Source of the DNA: Sarcophilus harrisii
Lineage: Eukaryota; Chordata; Mammalia; Dasyuromorphia; Dasyuridae
Reading direction: 5' to 3'
DNA length: 64,000 nucleotides
Assembly: GCF_902635505.1 (NCBI RefSeq)
Contig: NC_045429.1
Location: 427,455,669-427,519,668 of the forward strand
The number at the start of each line of letters is the position of its first letter. Position 1 is the first letter of the stretch. The notes beneath the pieces were generated by a model. The model was not told where the DNA came from and did not search any database. It was given only the letters and a program-made list of their open reading frames with translations. The position numbers and the translations under genes were made by a program. Positions 1-12,019 of this stretch are shown here, piece by piece.

Positions 1-311
1 GGTTTGAAAAGATTAGAACTTTTTAGTCTGAGCAGATAAGGCTTGAAAAGAGACCTAGTCAAAGTAAAAAAAAAAACCCACACACAATCTGGATAAGATG
101 AACATGGGCGTCTTCACCAAATTCTAGAAGGCTAGAACAGAAAGGGGAACCCTTTGCATTGAAATAAATGTGATAAAGGGTTGAGAAGGCCTGCTATGTA
201 TAAGACAACAGGAGATGGAATTTTAAAATAAATATAAGGAAGTGCTATTCTATACAATACATATTAAATATAGGGAAATCATGATCTCAGGGAAAAATTT
301 TTTTTATTATT

Positions 312-550
312 CAGTTATCTCAGTCATGTTTGACTATTTATAATCTTGTTTGGGGATTTATTGGCAGAAAAACTAAATTGGTTTGCTGTTTCCTCTTCTA
401 GCTCATTTTACAGATGAGGAAACTGAAGTAAACAAGATAAAATGACTTACCCAGAATCATATAGTAAGAGTCTGAGGTCAGATTTTAACTCAGGAAAATG
501 AGACATTCAGATTCTAGGCCCAGCATTTCAGCCACTGTGCCACTCAGCTG
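312..550 (-). mobile_element. MAR1-type marsupial SINE
   Basis: The body reads cagtcatgtttgactattta, ttggcagaaaaac, a cattttacagatgagg block and a degenerate 'gccactgtgccactcagct' end. MAR1 is a marsupial tRNA-derived CORE-SINE; the copy is old. Confidence 0.7.
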
Positions 551-552
551 AT

Positions 553-930
553 CTACCTCAGTGGTTCTCAAAGGTTAAGACTAAGTTTTGCTAAATATGT
601 CAGAAAATGACTTCCTATGTCAATACATTCCCTTTGCTGTGTATTCTTCCTACCTTAGCAGTATGAAGGTCACCAATGGCAGGCAGCTCTGTCTCCCAGC
701 ATGCAAAGTATGCCAACTCTCTTTTAAAATCCTTGGAAAATGAAAAAGTTGAGGATGTGGGCAAAGGGGAAAAATGGCAGGCAGATGAGTTCCAAGGCTC
801 AGCTAATGGGTCAGTTGGCCCAAATACTTGGGAACCATTTTTCATGACCAACTTAAATAGTTGCTCTGCTGCAACTCTTCATAATGAAGAATATTGTGAT
901 ATATGTTTTTTAAAAATGGAAACAAGAACC
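553..930. other. Unassigned
   Basis: Two overlapping reading frames of under 90 codons on opposite strands show no domain. I see no repeat family. Confidence 0.4.
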
Positions 931-934
931 AGTT

Positions 935-1065
935 AATTACAATGTGTTTATTAAGCACTTACTATGTGCTCAGCACTATGCTAAGTTCTAGGAATACAAA
1001 TATAAGCAAAAAATAAGATAGTGTCTGCCCTCAAGGAGCTCATGGGGGAAAAATAACACATTAAA
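935..1065. mobile_element. Old dispersed repeat with the 'actatgtgc' core
   Basis: It contains tttattaagcacttactatg, cagcactatgctaag and gccctcaaggagctcat. The same order recurs at 17365-17530 and 17570-17960. The family is probably CORE-SINE or LINE-tail derived; I cannot name it exactly. Confidence 0.5.
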
Positions 1066-1734
1066 AAGGCAGCTGAAAAGAGAGGTGAATGTAGGGTAGA
1101 GCAAGATATAACTCAGAGAATAGCATGGTGCCTACACCTAGAGAATAAGGGGTGGCTGGTCTGGCCTTTCTCAAAATGGAGGTCTTGAGAAGAATTCATC
1201 AATGAAAGAAAGTACCTACAAGAGGTGCATCAGAAGTTGGCTGAGGCATGGTGATCATAGTTCAGAGAATCAGAAGGAGCTAGTCTGGGCCTTTCCTTAA
1301 AATCAAGGTTCTAGAGAGAATTCTGATAGTGTTCAATTTACTTCATGGATAGTAGCTGAGTTGAGAACAGGTGATTTAAAGGGTCGTAGGAGGCAAAAGA
1401 TGAAAAGTGAAAATGTGTGAATTGAGAAGGACTATCTGGAGGAGGTTTTTAAATATCTAAATGGAGATCCAGAGAGGGTAGGTAAACTTTTCTAAGGTCA
1501 TACGAGTAAAAAGTGACAAGCTAGTGTTTGAAGGCAAGTCGTATCATTTCATTGCCAATGTTTGTTCGTTGTTTTATATTGCCTTTCATCTTGGGCAATG
1601 AACAGATAAGGAAACCCGGGTGAATTTGGGGCACCTCAGTTGTTGTGGCAGATTTTAAAGACAGCCATGTCTTTTCATTTTTCATAATGACATTATTAAA
1701 GAGAAATCACCTTTCTGGGTACTATCCCTTATAG
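1066..1734. other. Unassigned, includes one copy of a diverged local duplication
   Basis: About 1357-1463 resembles about 2047-2145: both run 'gctgag-tgagaa', 'gatgaaaagtgaaaa', then 'ctgg-ggaggt'. Otherwise nothing is recognised. Confidence 0.35.
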
Positions 1735-1937
1735 CAGGGCTTCTTAATCTGGGATCCTCCAAGGAAATCATGGATAGATTGGATGGAGAAAAAAATGATG
1801 TCTTTTGAAAAAAAAAAAACTAATCTCCACATGAAATTTAACATTTTTTCAATTACTTAGAAACTTTATTTTGAGAAGCAGTCCATAGGCTTCATCAACC
1901 AGGAGTCCATGATACCAAAAAGTGACTAAGAAGCTTG
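1735..1937. mobile_element. Possible old hAT-type DNA transposon
   Basis: The ends cagggcttctta and (reverse complement) caagcttctta form imperfect inverted repeats. The inner block ttgagaagcagtccataggc matches, in reverse complement, sequence at about 52140-52290, so this is a dispersed family. No 8-bp target duplication is visible. Confidence 0.35.
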
Positions 1938-2269
1938 TTTTTTTGGTATAATATACCCTCCTCCTGTCTCTGTTATGACAAAATGAAGTTAGATGATAGG
2001 GAATAGAAAGGGTAGGAAGAAGATGTAGAGTTAGAGGCTTGGACTGTAGCTGAGCTGAGAAGGGTAGTGAAAGGCAAGATATGAAAAATGAAAACATATG
2101 AACTAAGGAGCATCTGGGGGAGGTCTTTAAGTATTAAAATTTAAACAGTTTCTAGAATCTGGTATAGGTTATTGGTCTGATGTTGGAAAAATATCTGTTT
2201 AAAGTTATAGTCAGTCATTCCTTGATCTGTGTTTACATTTCAACATATTTACTTTAACCTCCTTTCCAT

Positions 2270-2460
2270 GGTACAATTTAGATACTTTCTTTTTATCATA
2301 GAAACCCATAATTTAGAAGAGGCTTTTAGAAGTCATCTCATCTCATTTTACAGTCAAGGAAATGGAAGTCTAGGGAGGATGTGTTTTGTTCATGGTCACC
2401 CAGATATTGAATGGACCAGCATTTGGATTGAAATCTTCCACCTCCAACCAGATCCAGGCC
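2270..2460 (-). mobile_element. MIR-type SINE
   Basis: It carries atctcattttacagtcaagg, gaagtctagggaggatgtg and ggtcacccagatattga in MIR order, strongly diverged. Confidence 0.55.
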
Positions 2461-3109
2461 ATTTGCTCTCTTAACTCTTTCAATCCTTTCTTTCTAAAAT
2501 TCCTTTTCCGCTAATTCTTCTGACACCTAATTCACATGTGGCTCATCTCCCTTTCCTTCCTAACATCTCCCAAAGACCCTTCTATGTCCTTCTCATTTTG
2601 CTCTGAAGTATCACCATTCCTTGGACACATGACATACTGCCCTGGCCTTCATTTCTCAGGTAATTGTAGTTAATAGTCTTTGCCACTCATATACCTCCTA
2701 AGAATGTGGAAGGATTAGTGAGGATTAAAGAAATTTTAGGATTAAGGACACATTGGTAGTTAAAAGAGATTTTTAGCTCCTCCTAAGTGAGAGGATCAGC
2801 TTGACAAGGTGACTAAGAACACAATGTAGTGAGCCAACATATTTCCCTCTGGTCATTGTTCTTCCTGTCTCTGTCATAGTAGGGATCTTTTTTTGGTGTC
2901 ATATAGAAATATGAGCTTATTTAGAGTTATCCCACCTTACCTCAACAACACTCACCCCATTCAACCCACATACACATACCTCAAAGTCCATTAATTTATG
3001 GCAGCAGGTGCCAACTATATGGTATCAGGTAAATATACAGACAAAACTATGTTGCTCTCTGTGTGTTGTTGTGTGTAATATACACATTGTATTTCTATAC
3101 AGTAGAAAG
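2461..3109. other. Unassigned
   Basis: AT-rich with short frames only. A tgtgtgttgttgtgtgtaa tract sits near 3060. Confidence 0.4.
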
Positions 3110-3290
3110 AGCCAGTCAGAGGATCAGGCCTCCAATTTTGCCCCTAATTCAGCACTATGATGGGACAGTCACAAGTCAATTTTCTTCTCTGGACCTCAGT
3201 TTCCTCATCATTTGTCAAATGAGGAGTTGGATGAGTGACCTTTGAGCTTCTTTCCAATTCTAGAGGCAGGGTCCTATGATAACATCGTAC
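3110..3290 (+). mobile_element. MIR-type SINE
   Basis: It contains cctcagtttcctcatc followed by gtcaaatgaggagttgga and ttccaattctagaggcaggg, in CORE-SINE order on the plus strand. Confidence 0.6.
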
Positions 3291-3612
3291 CCAGTCATTG
3301 TCTAGTCACACAACAGCTTTTCATTAGCATATTTCTGTTGTGTGTTGCAAAGATTACGTTGACCATCACAACAAAAACAACCAAAACCCTCCTTGGATTT
3401 TGACAATGATAACACAGGTTTGCCCATGGCTGGTGGCAGAGCAGTTTTTTTGAACCCTGTTTCTCCAGAGTCTCTATATTTTCTAGTCATATCACTAATT
3501 CAAGACATGAGTACTCTGCTTTAGTCAGCTTGATCTATTTCTCATTTACCAAATAACTCATGTTCATACCTGTCTCTGTCTTTAGGTGATTTGAGATCTG
3601 TGGGCATTTCCT

Positions 3613-3860
3613 AGCTCTCCCTCCCTCCTTTCTTTTCTCCTTCCTTCCCCCCCTCTCTCCCTCCCTCTTCTTTCTTTTTCCCTTTCTGTCCCTTGTTCCC
3701 TCCTCTCTTTCTCCTTCCCTCTCCCTCTTTCTGTCTGCCTTTCTGCCTCTCTGTGTGCCTTTCTGCCACACAAAGAAAGTATGTATCTTTCTCTGTCTGT
3801 CTTTCTGACTCTCTCTGTCTCTCTGTGTCTCTCTGTGTCTCTCTCGTCCTCTCAGTATAT
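3613..3860. repeat. Polypyrimidine (CT/CCTT/CTGT) low-complexity tract
   Basis: It is nearly pure C and T on the plus strand, with ctccctcc, cctttct and ctctctgtct units. The reading frames over it (Arg/Glu/Lys-rich on one strand, Ser/Leu/Cys-rich on the other) are composition artefacts. Confidence 0.85.
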
Positions 3861-3944
3861 GGTAGCTTGTTTACTTATTAACTGAAAGATTGGTGGTTTA
3901 AATTCACCCAGAAAAGAGGCTTTTCTTTTAAGCTCTTCCCCTTT

Positions 3945-4285
3945 TAAGAAGTAAGGTGGAGTAGTAGATAGAATGTTGGACTTTGAATTAGGAAGGCCCA
4001 GTTCAAATCTTGCTTTGGTCTCTACATGCCTTATGATTCTGGTAAAGTGTATAGAGCCCTGGATTTAGAAGTAGAAAATCTGAGTTCATACCAGCACTCA
4101 AACATTTAACCAGCTGTATTACCCTGTACAAGTTAATTAAATTCTGTCTGCCTCAGTTTCCTCATCTATAAAATTAAAATAATATAACATCTATCTTCTA
4201 AGATTGTTGGGAAGATCAAAGGAGAAGTTATTTGTAAATTGCTTATCACAATGTTTGGCATATAGGTGTCAATAAAGCTTTTAAA
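3945..4285 (+). mobile_element. MON1/MIR-type SINE, possibly two copies
   Basis: It shows gtagatagaatgttggactt, agttcaaat, then a second head-like block at 4050 and ctgcctcagtttcctcatct, ending with caataaagc. The double head suggests two adjoining copies. Confidence 0.6.
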
Positions 4286-4289
4286 AAAA

Positions 4290-4739
4290 TTAAAAGTCTC
4301 AATTTCTCTTGATTTAAGTTTCTATATTTGTAAAATGATGGCTTAAAATATTTAGAATGTTTGCCCACTTATAATTTAAAAAATTTAAAATTCATTTTAT
4401 ATTTAAATACAGAAAGACAAAGGGAAAAAACATTTTCATATACACAGCATAATAGAAAGAGAAGATTTAATATGAAACTTTGAATCTCCATATCATGCTA
4501 TTTTTTGGGGGAAATATGTAATAAACACTATACATAATTTTCAAAGGTACCCTATTTTCTGCACTTTATTCTGCATTTTCTGATGTGCACATTTTATTTT
4601 TTCTGCCTTCCCTTCCCATATATATAGAATGTGTTGGGAAATGTGGACCTAATTCCACTTTGAAACACATTGCTATATAATTTCCCCAACAATTTTGATA
4701 AAATAATACTTTTCTTTTAAAAAAAATTTAAATTTTTTT
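4290..4739. other. Unassigned AT-rich stretch
   Basis: No reading frame or repeat is recognised apart from homopolymer-rich sequence. Confidence 0.35.
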
Positions 4740-6175
4740 GTTTTTTAAATTCAATTTTTATTAAAGCTTTTATTTTCAAAACATATTCATGGATAATTTT
4801 TCAACATTAACCTTTGCAAAATGAACTGGTCTGAATGATCTTATTGTTGAAGAGAGCCATGTCTATCAGAATTGATCATCGTATAATCTTGTTATTGCTG
4901 TGTACAATAAATTAATGGTTCTGCTCATTTCATTTAGCATCAGTTCGTGTAAGTCTCTCCAGGCCTCTCTGAAATCATCCTGCTGATCATTTCTTACAGA
5001 ACAATAATATTCCATAACATTCATATACCATAACTTATTCAGCCATTCTCCAACTGATGGGCATCCACTCAGCTTCTAGTTTCTTGCCACTACAAAAAGG
5101 GCTGCTGTGGTGTTCTTCTTCTTTTTTATAATATATAATGATTCTCTCAGAGCAGGTTTCTTGGGGAGGTTTCCTGGAGGCAGCCTTAGTTTCAGTTCAA
5201 AGTAATAATCACTTCAAATGAAGGCAGGTGTTAAAGTAGTTCTTTATTGTTTCTCCCAAAATAGCCCAGTTAGTTTTCTTTGGTTCTGAGAGCTCTTGTT
5301 GCTAGCTTCAGCCTCTCTCTGAATCTTGGTTCTGCCCAACTGCAGATTAGCTTCTCAATCTCCCGAACTGAACTCTCACTCTGTCAATCTTCCGAAGTGA
5401 CTTCTGGCTCTAGCTCAACTCCAACTCATGGCTTCTTCTGAACTGACTCTCCTCCACTCTGAATCTTTTCAACTGAACTGACTGACTGACTGAAGCTCTT
5501 TTTATGCTAGGTGTAAAAGGTTGACTCCAACTCCCAGAGTGGGATTATAGGAGGTGTGAATTTCAAAAAGTTACAAAGTTTATGTATCTCCCGTATTTGT
5601 GAACTCCAATGTGTGAGCTCTAATGTGTGATCTCTAATGTGTAAACTCTTAAAGGTGCAAACCCAAGCACATAAGCATTGCTTCCATCAATTCCACTTAG
5701 TACCATATTTCAGTTCTGGCCCATAACATCTGCTTGTAGGATCAGATCAATCATACTGAACCATGCTAAATTAGATAATTATTGTCTCTATTAATTCTAA
5801 TGACTTAACATTTGTAAGGATTCCAACAGGCTGCCACAAACATTTTTGCACATACGGGTCCCTTTCCCTCCTTTAAGATTTCTTTGGAATATAAGCCCAG
5901 TGGAAACATTGCTGGGTCAAAGGGTATGCACAGTTTGATAACTCTCTGGGCATAGTTTCAAATTGCTCTCCAGAATGGTTGGATCCATTCACAATTCTAC
6001 CAATAACGTATTAGTGTTCCAGTTTTCCCACATCCCCTCTAACATTTCATCATTACCTTTTCTTGTCCTTTTAGCCAATCTGAGAGGTTTGTAGTGGTAT
6101 CTCAGAGTTGTCTTAATTTGCATTTCTCTGATCAATAGTGATTTAGAGAACCTTTTCATATGACTAGAAAGGTTG
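4740..6175 (-). mobile_element. L1 3' end fragment, interrupted by a solo LTR
   Basis: On the minus strand it matches the 3' part of the L1 copies at 27640 and 35431: the block tctccaggcctctctgaaat and 'tattccata-cattcatatacca', then past the LTR the segment gctctccagaatggttgga. It encodes the C-terminal part of ORF2. The LTR occupies 5106-5828; both L1 halves line up across the insertion. The copy is 5'-truncated near 6175. Confidence 0.8.
5100..5834 (-). mobile_element. Solo LTR, class II (ERVK-like), in L1
   Basis: The LTR proper is 5106-5828 (723 bp), with TG...CA ends. The L1 hexamer ggctgc is duplicated exactly at 5100-5105 and 5829-5834. On the minus strand it begins TGTTGGAATCC, has a TATA-like cataaaaagagc near 5500 and an aataaag polyadenylation signal near 5245. 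It belongs with the LTR at 62685-63335: the U3 start and the U5 block are shared, but this copy has about 60 more bases at the 3' end. It is younger than the L1 it entered. No internal part remains. Confidence 0.8.
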
Positions 6176-6289
6176 ATTAAAGATTCTTTTCTTTCCCAAT
6201 GTTTTGTGATCTTGTATTGATCAGATACTGGGCTGGTATAAATTTGGTTCTATTTACTGGCATGCTGCTCTCTGACACTTTCCCTACAA

Positions 6290-6660
6290 TCTCCAAGCTT
6301 TTGCATAGGTTATCTCATATGGCGAGGATGCTCTCTCTAGTCAGTTCAATCTATTTATGTTCTTTGTCCTCCTCAAAGCAACTCAGATTCCACTTCTTCA
6401 GGAGGCCTTTCATATTTCCACTGACTGCTAGTGCCTTACCTTTTAGGGATACTTACATTTACTTTGTGTGTATGCAAGCACATACACCATATATGTATAT
6501 GTACACATATAGGTATACAATATGCCTGCCTATTTGTACTTCTTTAATAGAATTTAAGTTCCTTAATGGCAGGGATTACATTTTACCTTTATATGTCCAG
6601 CCTTTGCCATAGTACTTAGCATATAGCAAGAATCTAAAAATGCTTGTTGACTTAATCAAT
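6290..6660 (+). mobile_element. L2 LINE 3' end
   Basis: It has tagaatttaagttccttaat, ggcagggattaca and ccatagtacttagcatat followed by tgcttgttgactt, the usual L2 tail. A 'tatatgtatatgtaca' microsatellite lies at about 6470-6525. Confidence 0.65.
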
Positions 6661-6669
6661 TTTGGATTT

Positions 6670-7640
6670 TCTACTTTGTTCCATTGACACATTTATTTTC
6701 TATTTTTAAAAATCTAGTACCAGAGAGTTTTAGTAAGTGCCAGTTTATACTTTGAGATTCTCTCTGTCCTTTTCCTCTCCATTGTTTCATCATTCCTTTC
6801 TCCATGTACATTTTATCACTTTATCTGGTTCTGTGAATTGGACCATTGTTATTCTGATTGACATTGCAATGAATCAATAAACTAAGTTGTGCAGAATTGT
6901 TGTCTTTACTGTGTTGCCTTGACCTCCTCATACATACTGAATTTTCTCCAATTATTTGTCTTTTCTTTTGCTAAACTTGATTTCTTGATGTCTTCATAGA
7001 AGCCTTATGTGTAGAAGTTAATGGGCAAACATTAAACATATAAATGCACTTTCACCTTTTTTGTTAGTGATACATAGAAATGTTGATGATTTTCATAGAT
7101 TTTTCTTAAACCCAGTATCTAGTAAAAATGATTTTATCTTATTAATTTTTACCTCTTGCATTTTCTAAATATATAATTATATTATCTGTAGATTAAAACA
7201 TTAACATCTTCTTTGTCTATGTTTGCTCCATTTGTTTCTGTTTCTTGCTCTATTGTTAGGGATAGCATTTCAAAAACTATGGTAAACAGTAATTATGGAA
7301 ATCAGTTGCCTTACTTTACCTCTGTTCTTAGCTGGAAAGCCTTAACTATTCTCCATTATATTTAATTCTAACTGCTGATTTCAAATAAATATTTTGTATT
7401 ATGTTAAGGAAAAAAATCATTCTGTTCATGTTTTTTTATGTGTTTTAAGCATAAAAAAGTATTGAATTTTAATAAAGATCTTTTTTACATAAGATATAAT
7501 CATATATATTTCTTATGAATATTTTTTGTTACATTTATTGTTTTCCTAAAACTGAATTATCATGGCTTCCCTAATTTAAATTCTATCTTTCACATTATTG
7601 CACTCTGCTAGTGTTATATTTTTTTGCATCTGTAATAATT
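6670..7640 (-). mobile_element. Old L1 ORF2 (reverse transcriptase region) fragment
   Basis: It includes ttgttagtgatacatagaaa, a tgttgatgattttcatag stretch and gggatagcatttcaaaaact, which follow the order of the RT part of the L1 at about 29650-29950. It is heavily decayed, with no frame over 60 codons. Confidence 0.4.
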
Positions 7641-9239
7641 ATAATGCCTCATAGTTAAGAATGCTCATAATTTGGGTCCAGTAGTTCTAGGACTTTATAT
7701 AGTTTGAATTCTCTTTTTACTAGGTAAAGGAATGCAACAAAACAATTCCCATCAAAGGGTTCATTTACATTTTCCTTAGTTCTGGTCATTGGACACACAT
7801 ATAGAAGCTCTGGATTTGGTGTGTTGGTTCACTCATGGGAGGGGAACATGGGCCTTAGGATCATATTAGAACTGGAACTCAGGGTGGTTGACAATTCCCT
7901 TGCCTTTGGCTATCTGGGTAAAGGTTCAATAAAGGAGTCAGAGAAAAAATGCTTAGTGAGCAAAGAGAAGGATGATGACTATACAGTCTTATGGTCATCA
8001 GGGGGAAGTAAGGATATTTAGAAGAAAGAGGGATCACATTTGTTCTGCTTTCCTTTGGAAGGGAAAACTGTGAGTTAAGGTTGGTGCCCATTGAAGAGGT
8101 AGAATTCACCTTCACAGTAAGAAAAAAAAAATTCAACAGTGAGAGTTCTCCAAACATGGAATGAGCTACCTCTTCCAGTACAACGGGGCTAATAACTTTT
8201 TGGGAGTATTATAATAGTATTTCAGATAGAGAAAGGATAAGATGGTTTCCAAATTCCCTTCCAACTCTTCTGTGATTTTTTTTGGCTCAGTTCTGGCCTT
8301 ATCTAGCTGCAGCTTAGCCATCAAAGAGCACTATAGGTAGAATTGGCAGCCAGTCACAGTAAGGAATCATTCAATCATCACAGTTCACTTGGACTTTGTC
8401 CACCACTCTATGCTGCCACTGAATCACATCCTTTTTATTCTTTTTTCTCCCCCAATTTCCCTCCTCGTTCTTCAAGATCTTCATTGATACTTGTGACAGG
8501 TAGAGAGAGAAGTTATAGAATGAAGAGTCACTACTATAATTTTATTTTGACAATCTTTTTCATGATTGTTTTTAGTGTACTATTTTTATTTCCTTGAAAC
8601 AGAAGTTCCTTAATGATATTGGCAATCACCACATTGATTTTGTTTAAAAATAAAAACAGCATTGAAAACATATTTCTTCAGGATACTCCAGGTAGGTATA
8701 GACTACTATGGATGGAAGAGAATCAGAGAAAATTACAGACTATTCTAGAATGAATGAAGAATAACAACGATCAAGGCAAAGAGGAGATAATGAGAGCACG
8801 AGAACTTTAGCCAAAGGACAATTTTAAGTCTGACAAAGGTTAAGGCAACAAACTGCTGTAGAGACTCATTGCCTCCTGAATCTTTTAATAATAGCTCCCA
8901 CATAATATTATAGGCTATTATGTAGCTTCAGAATAGACCTGATATATGATTGCCTAGGAAGTATAGTAATTAAGAAACAAAAGGGGTGGTTAGTGACAAA
9001 GGAGTTTTAGAATTAAGATGGGGAGCAAGGGCAGAAAAGGAATCAAGTTGGGGCATCAGGTTGGGCTGGGGTTTTGAACATATGGTTTTCTCATACTCAC
9101 ACAAGCTTAGTCGAATAAGACACTTCTTAGAAGTAGCTTTGAAAAATTTAGTCACTATGTTTTCTTTACTTATTGTAGGATGTGGTAGAGGAACATCATG
9201 ATGGGATGGAATTGAGAGTAATAATTGTGTTTATCTGCT
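7641..9239. other. Mostly unassigned; faint LINE-tail-like patch near 8060-8275
   Basis: The patch contains tggaatgagctacctctt and 'aattcccttccaactcttctgtga', resembling CR1/L3 LINE tails, at low certainty. The short frames elsewhere on both strands show no domain. Confidence 0.3.
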
Positions 9240-10390
9240 AATTTCTAAACCCAAATAATTGTTTTTTTTCTTTTTAATATAAACATGAACTTTCATATAG
9301 GTAAGTTTGTTGCTAAATATTGCTTTAATTGTGTCCAATAAATTTTGATATAAGGCATCTTTAGTATATAGCTTCTATAATATATTCAGTAATCTAGAAA
9401 TAATACACCTTGTCATTTTAATTTTCATGTAGATCTAAATCTTTGACCATAACTTCCTTGTCGATCATCATTTTATTGCATTTCTAGCTTTCTGATTGTG
9501 TGGGGGAATATTGTGCTGTATTTTTAGAAGTATATATTCTCCCACTGGAGATGGGATGTTGATTAGGAGGCTATTGCAATAGTTGAGTCTTTTTTTTCCC
9601 CTGAATTTGACACTTAATAAAATTATCATTTCCCTATATAAAGTAGAAAAGAAAAAGGATGATTATACATGAAACTGTGATTATATTATGTACAGCTTGC
9701 CTATCCTTCTAAGTATATAAAAATTCTTTGTGTGACTTTTAAAGCTGTTCTCCTTATGTTCCTTTCTTATTTTCCTTCTGTTTTTCTCTATCCATTAAAA
9801 ATGTTCCAGTGACTTCCTTCTCCCTCCATTCTTCCCTTTCTCTTTTCTTTCCTTCCATGTTTCCTTTTTTCTATGTTTCCTATCACTGACCCCTTTTGAC
9901 TTCTTCTCTTCAAAATAAACATAGTCAAACAAAACAAATCCTCACATTGATCACGAAAACAAAGTATATCTCTTTCTGTTCTTTGAGTCCCTCACTTCTC
10001 TGCTAGGAGATGGATAACAAACTTAATTATTATTCCTTTGGAATCATGGTTGGTCAGTGCACTGATCATTTCTTAAGTCTTTCAAGGTTCTTTTCTTTAC
10101 AGAGTTGTTGCCATTGTACAAACTGTTTTTCTGATTCTATTCAATCTATAGCCATTTACATTTAAGGTAAAAATGATAGCATTTGACTTAGTCCCATCTT
10201 TGTTTAATTGCTCAGAAGGGAACACAGTCTTCCTATTTTCAGTACTTCAAATCCTCCCCCCCCCAAAAAAAATTGCAAAGTTAATCAAAGATTTTGCACT
10301 ACTAATAATATAAATTAAAAAAAAAAAAAACTTGATCCTGCCCTTCCCTTGTTTAAAATAAGAATTTTTCTATAGATTCCCTTTGCTGTA
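9240..10390 (-). mobile_element. Old L1 fragment (endonuclease to inter-ORF part)
   Basis: The segments ctttaattgtgtccaataaa and ctatagccatttacatttaa correspond in order to the endonuclease end and to the start of ORF2 in the L1 at 27640-34221. A poly-C/A run lies near 10255. It is very decayed. Confidence 0.35.
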
Positions 10391-10399
10391 GGTTCCCCT

Positions 10400-10854
10400 T
10401 GTTTGGGATAAAAAGACCTATACAAATTGGCTACTACAGAGATCACTCATAGAAAGCAGAATTATTTATTAGAATCTCGAGAAGCAGACCCTATCCTTAT
10501 CTGTGAGCTGAATTTCATAGCAGGACAGAGTTACTCCCTTGAAAATGTTCACAGTTTTTATACATTTCAGACAAAGAACCCCCAAAATCCCACCCTTTAT
10601 ATGTTGTGATTGATCACATAACTCTGTATTCCCCTATTTGGTCAGTGGTATGCAATAGATAAGGTGATGTACAGCTTCTTTGGCCACATATACATTTTTA
10701 ATCCCTTGTTTGGACAATGGAATGTAGGCCAGGCCTTTATCTAAAATCAAGTGACTCTGGAAAAACAGAAACTGAGGCCTTAAGGCTTCAATCAATTTAA
10801 CTAACAGTCTCTGATCAATATATGCTTAATCTGTAAATTCTTCACCTTTCCACA
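10400..10854 (-). mobile_element. Possible solo LTR, ERV class uncertain
   Basis: On the minus strand there is a TATA-like tgtataaaaactgtg near 10560, then ctaataaataattctgc near 10465 as polyadenylation signal, and TG...CA ends. No target duplication is clear, so the ends are approximate. It sits within old L1 debris. Confidence 0.4.
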
Positions 10855-10859
10855 TACAC

Positions 10860-11870
10860 TTTTGCCTTAATTTTCACTTGCTCTTTTCTTTTTCTATAAT
10901 GTCCATAATCAAAATACTAACTTGTTCCTTTTCCCCCTTCCTTAGCTGTGATTATCAGTCAGTATTTAATAAAAACATTACTACTATTGGTTTTTAAAAA
11001 TCCTTCTGTAGTGATTGCAGTGAGACAGTAATTAGCTAATTATAGATGTGAAGTATCTGTTGATTAAAGCATTTAAAGTGAGGGCTCAGATATTTTCTAG
11101 ATGCTCTTTCCTTTGTTCTCTCTAGTCTATCAATTGTCTAATATTTTAAATCTTCTTTTAAATTTTGTAAATAAAGTCATTCTGACTTTGGTCATACTCT
11201 TTTTGATTACTAAATGTTGACCTTTTATTTAGAAAAGAATGCTTAGTGTTGTTGGAAAACTTGTTTGGGGATTAAAGTCCAGTATTTCTTAACTTCTGAT
11301 TTGTCATATTCCAGTTTGTGATGTTTCTTGACTTTTTAATCATATTTAAAATCCTGGGAAACTTGAATCAGTGCTTGTGGATGCATGATACCTTTCTTGT
11401 AAGATCATTTTCTTATTATTGATTTTGAAACTTAACAATGTTATACTGGGGTGAAATTAAATTCCATGTCCTTCCTTGTTGGCATCATGTGAATTGCCTA
11501 TCCACTTGTAATCCCTTGTTCCCAATATTTCTGGGAAATCTGCTAGTATAATTTTGTAAAATTTAGTTGTCAGATTCTTTAACTTTTCAATTTCAAGGAA
11601 ATCTGATAGCTTAAATTTTGTAAGTTTGATCTGTTTTTAAGACCTCTGACCTGTTTCCTTTTTAATCATTTCCCCCCACTTAAGTTGTATTTTACATTAA
11701 ATTGTCTTTTTTCCCCTGTTTTATCAGCCATGTCTTCCTTCAAGTAATATATTTACACTTTTTATTGATTCCATTGTTTCATTTTATTGGCTTCATTGCT
11801 CAATTATTTATTCCATATATGCACCATGGATATTTTAAACATGTTTAAACCTGTCTTTCCCTCTTTATTT
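10860..11870 (-). mobile_element. Old L1 ORF1-region debris
   Basis: The repeated pattern 'aaatctgatagcttaaattttgtaagtttgatctg' (split here as aaatctgatagct and ttttgtaagtttgatctg) resembles the complement of the L1 ORF1 coiled-coil. It is low certainty and the flank of 9240-10390. Confidence 0.3.
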
Positions 11871-12019
11871 AATGATATTGTTTGGGGAGTGGTGGTAGCT
11901 AATTCCAATTCTTCCTTTCATTCAAATGGTGTATCTGTTATTCATTCATAATGTCTTGAGGACATTCTAAGTTTGTTTCAGATACTACTAATGAAGTCCT
12001 GGGTTACTAAGTTGGGTTG

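Noticed and set aside
3535-3773. Arg/Glu/Lys-rich minus-strand frames
   Set aside because: They are the complement of a polypyrimidine tract.
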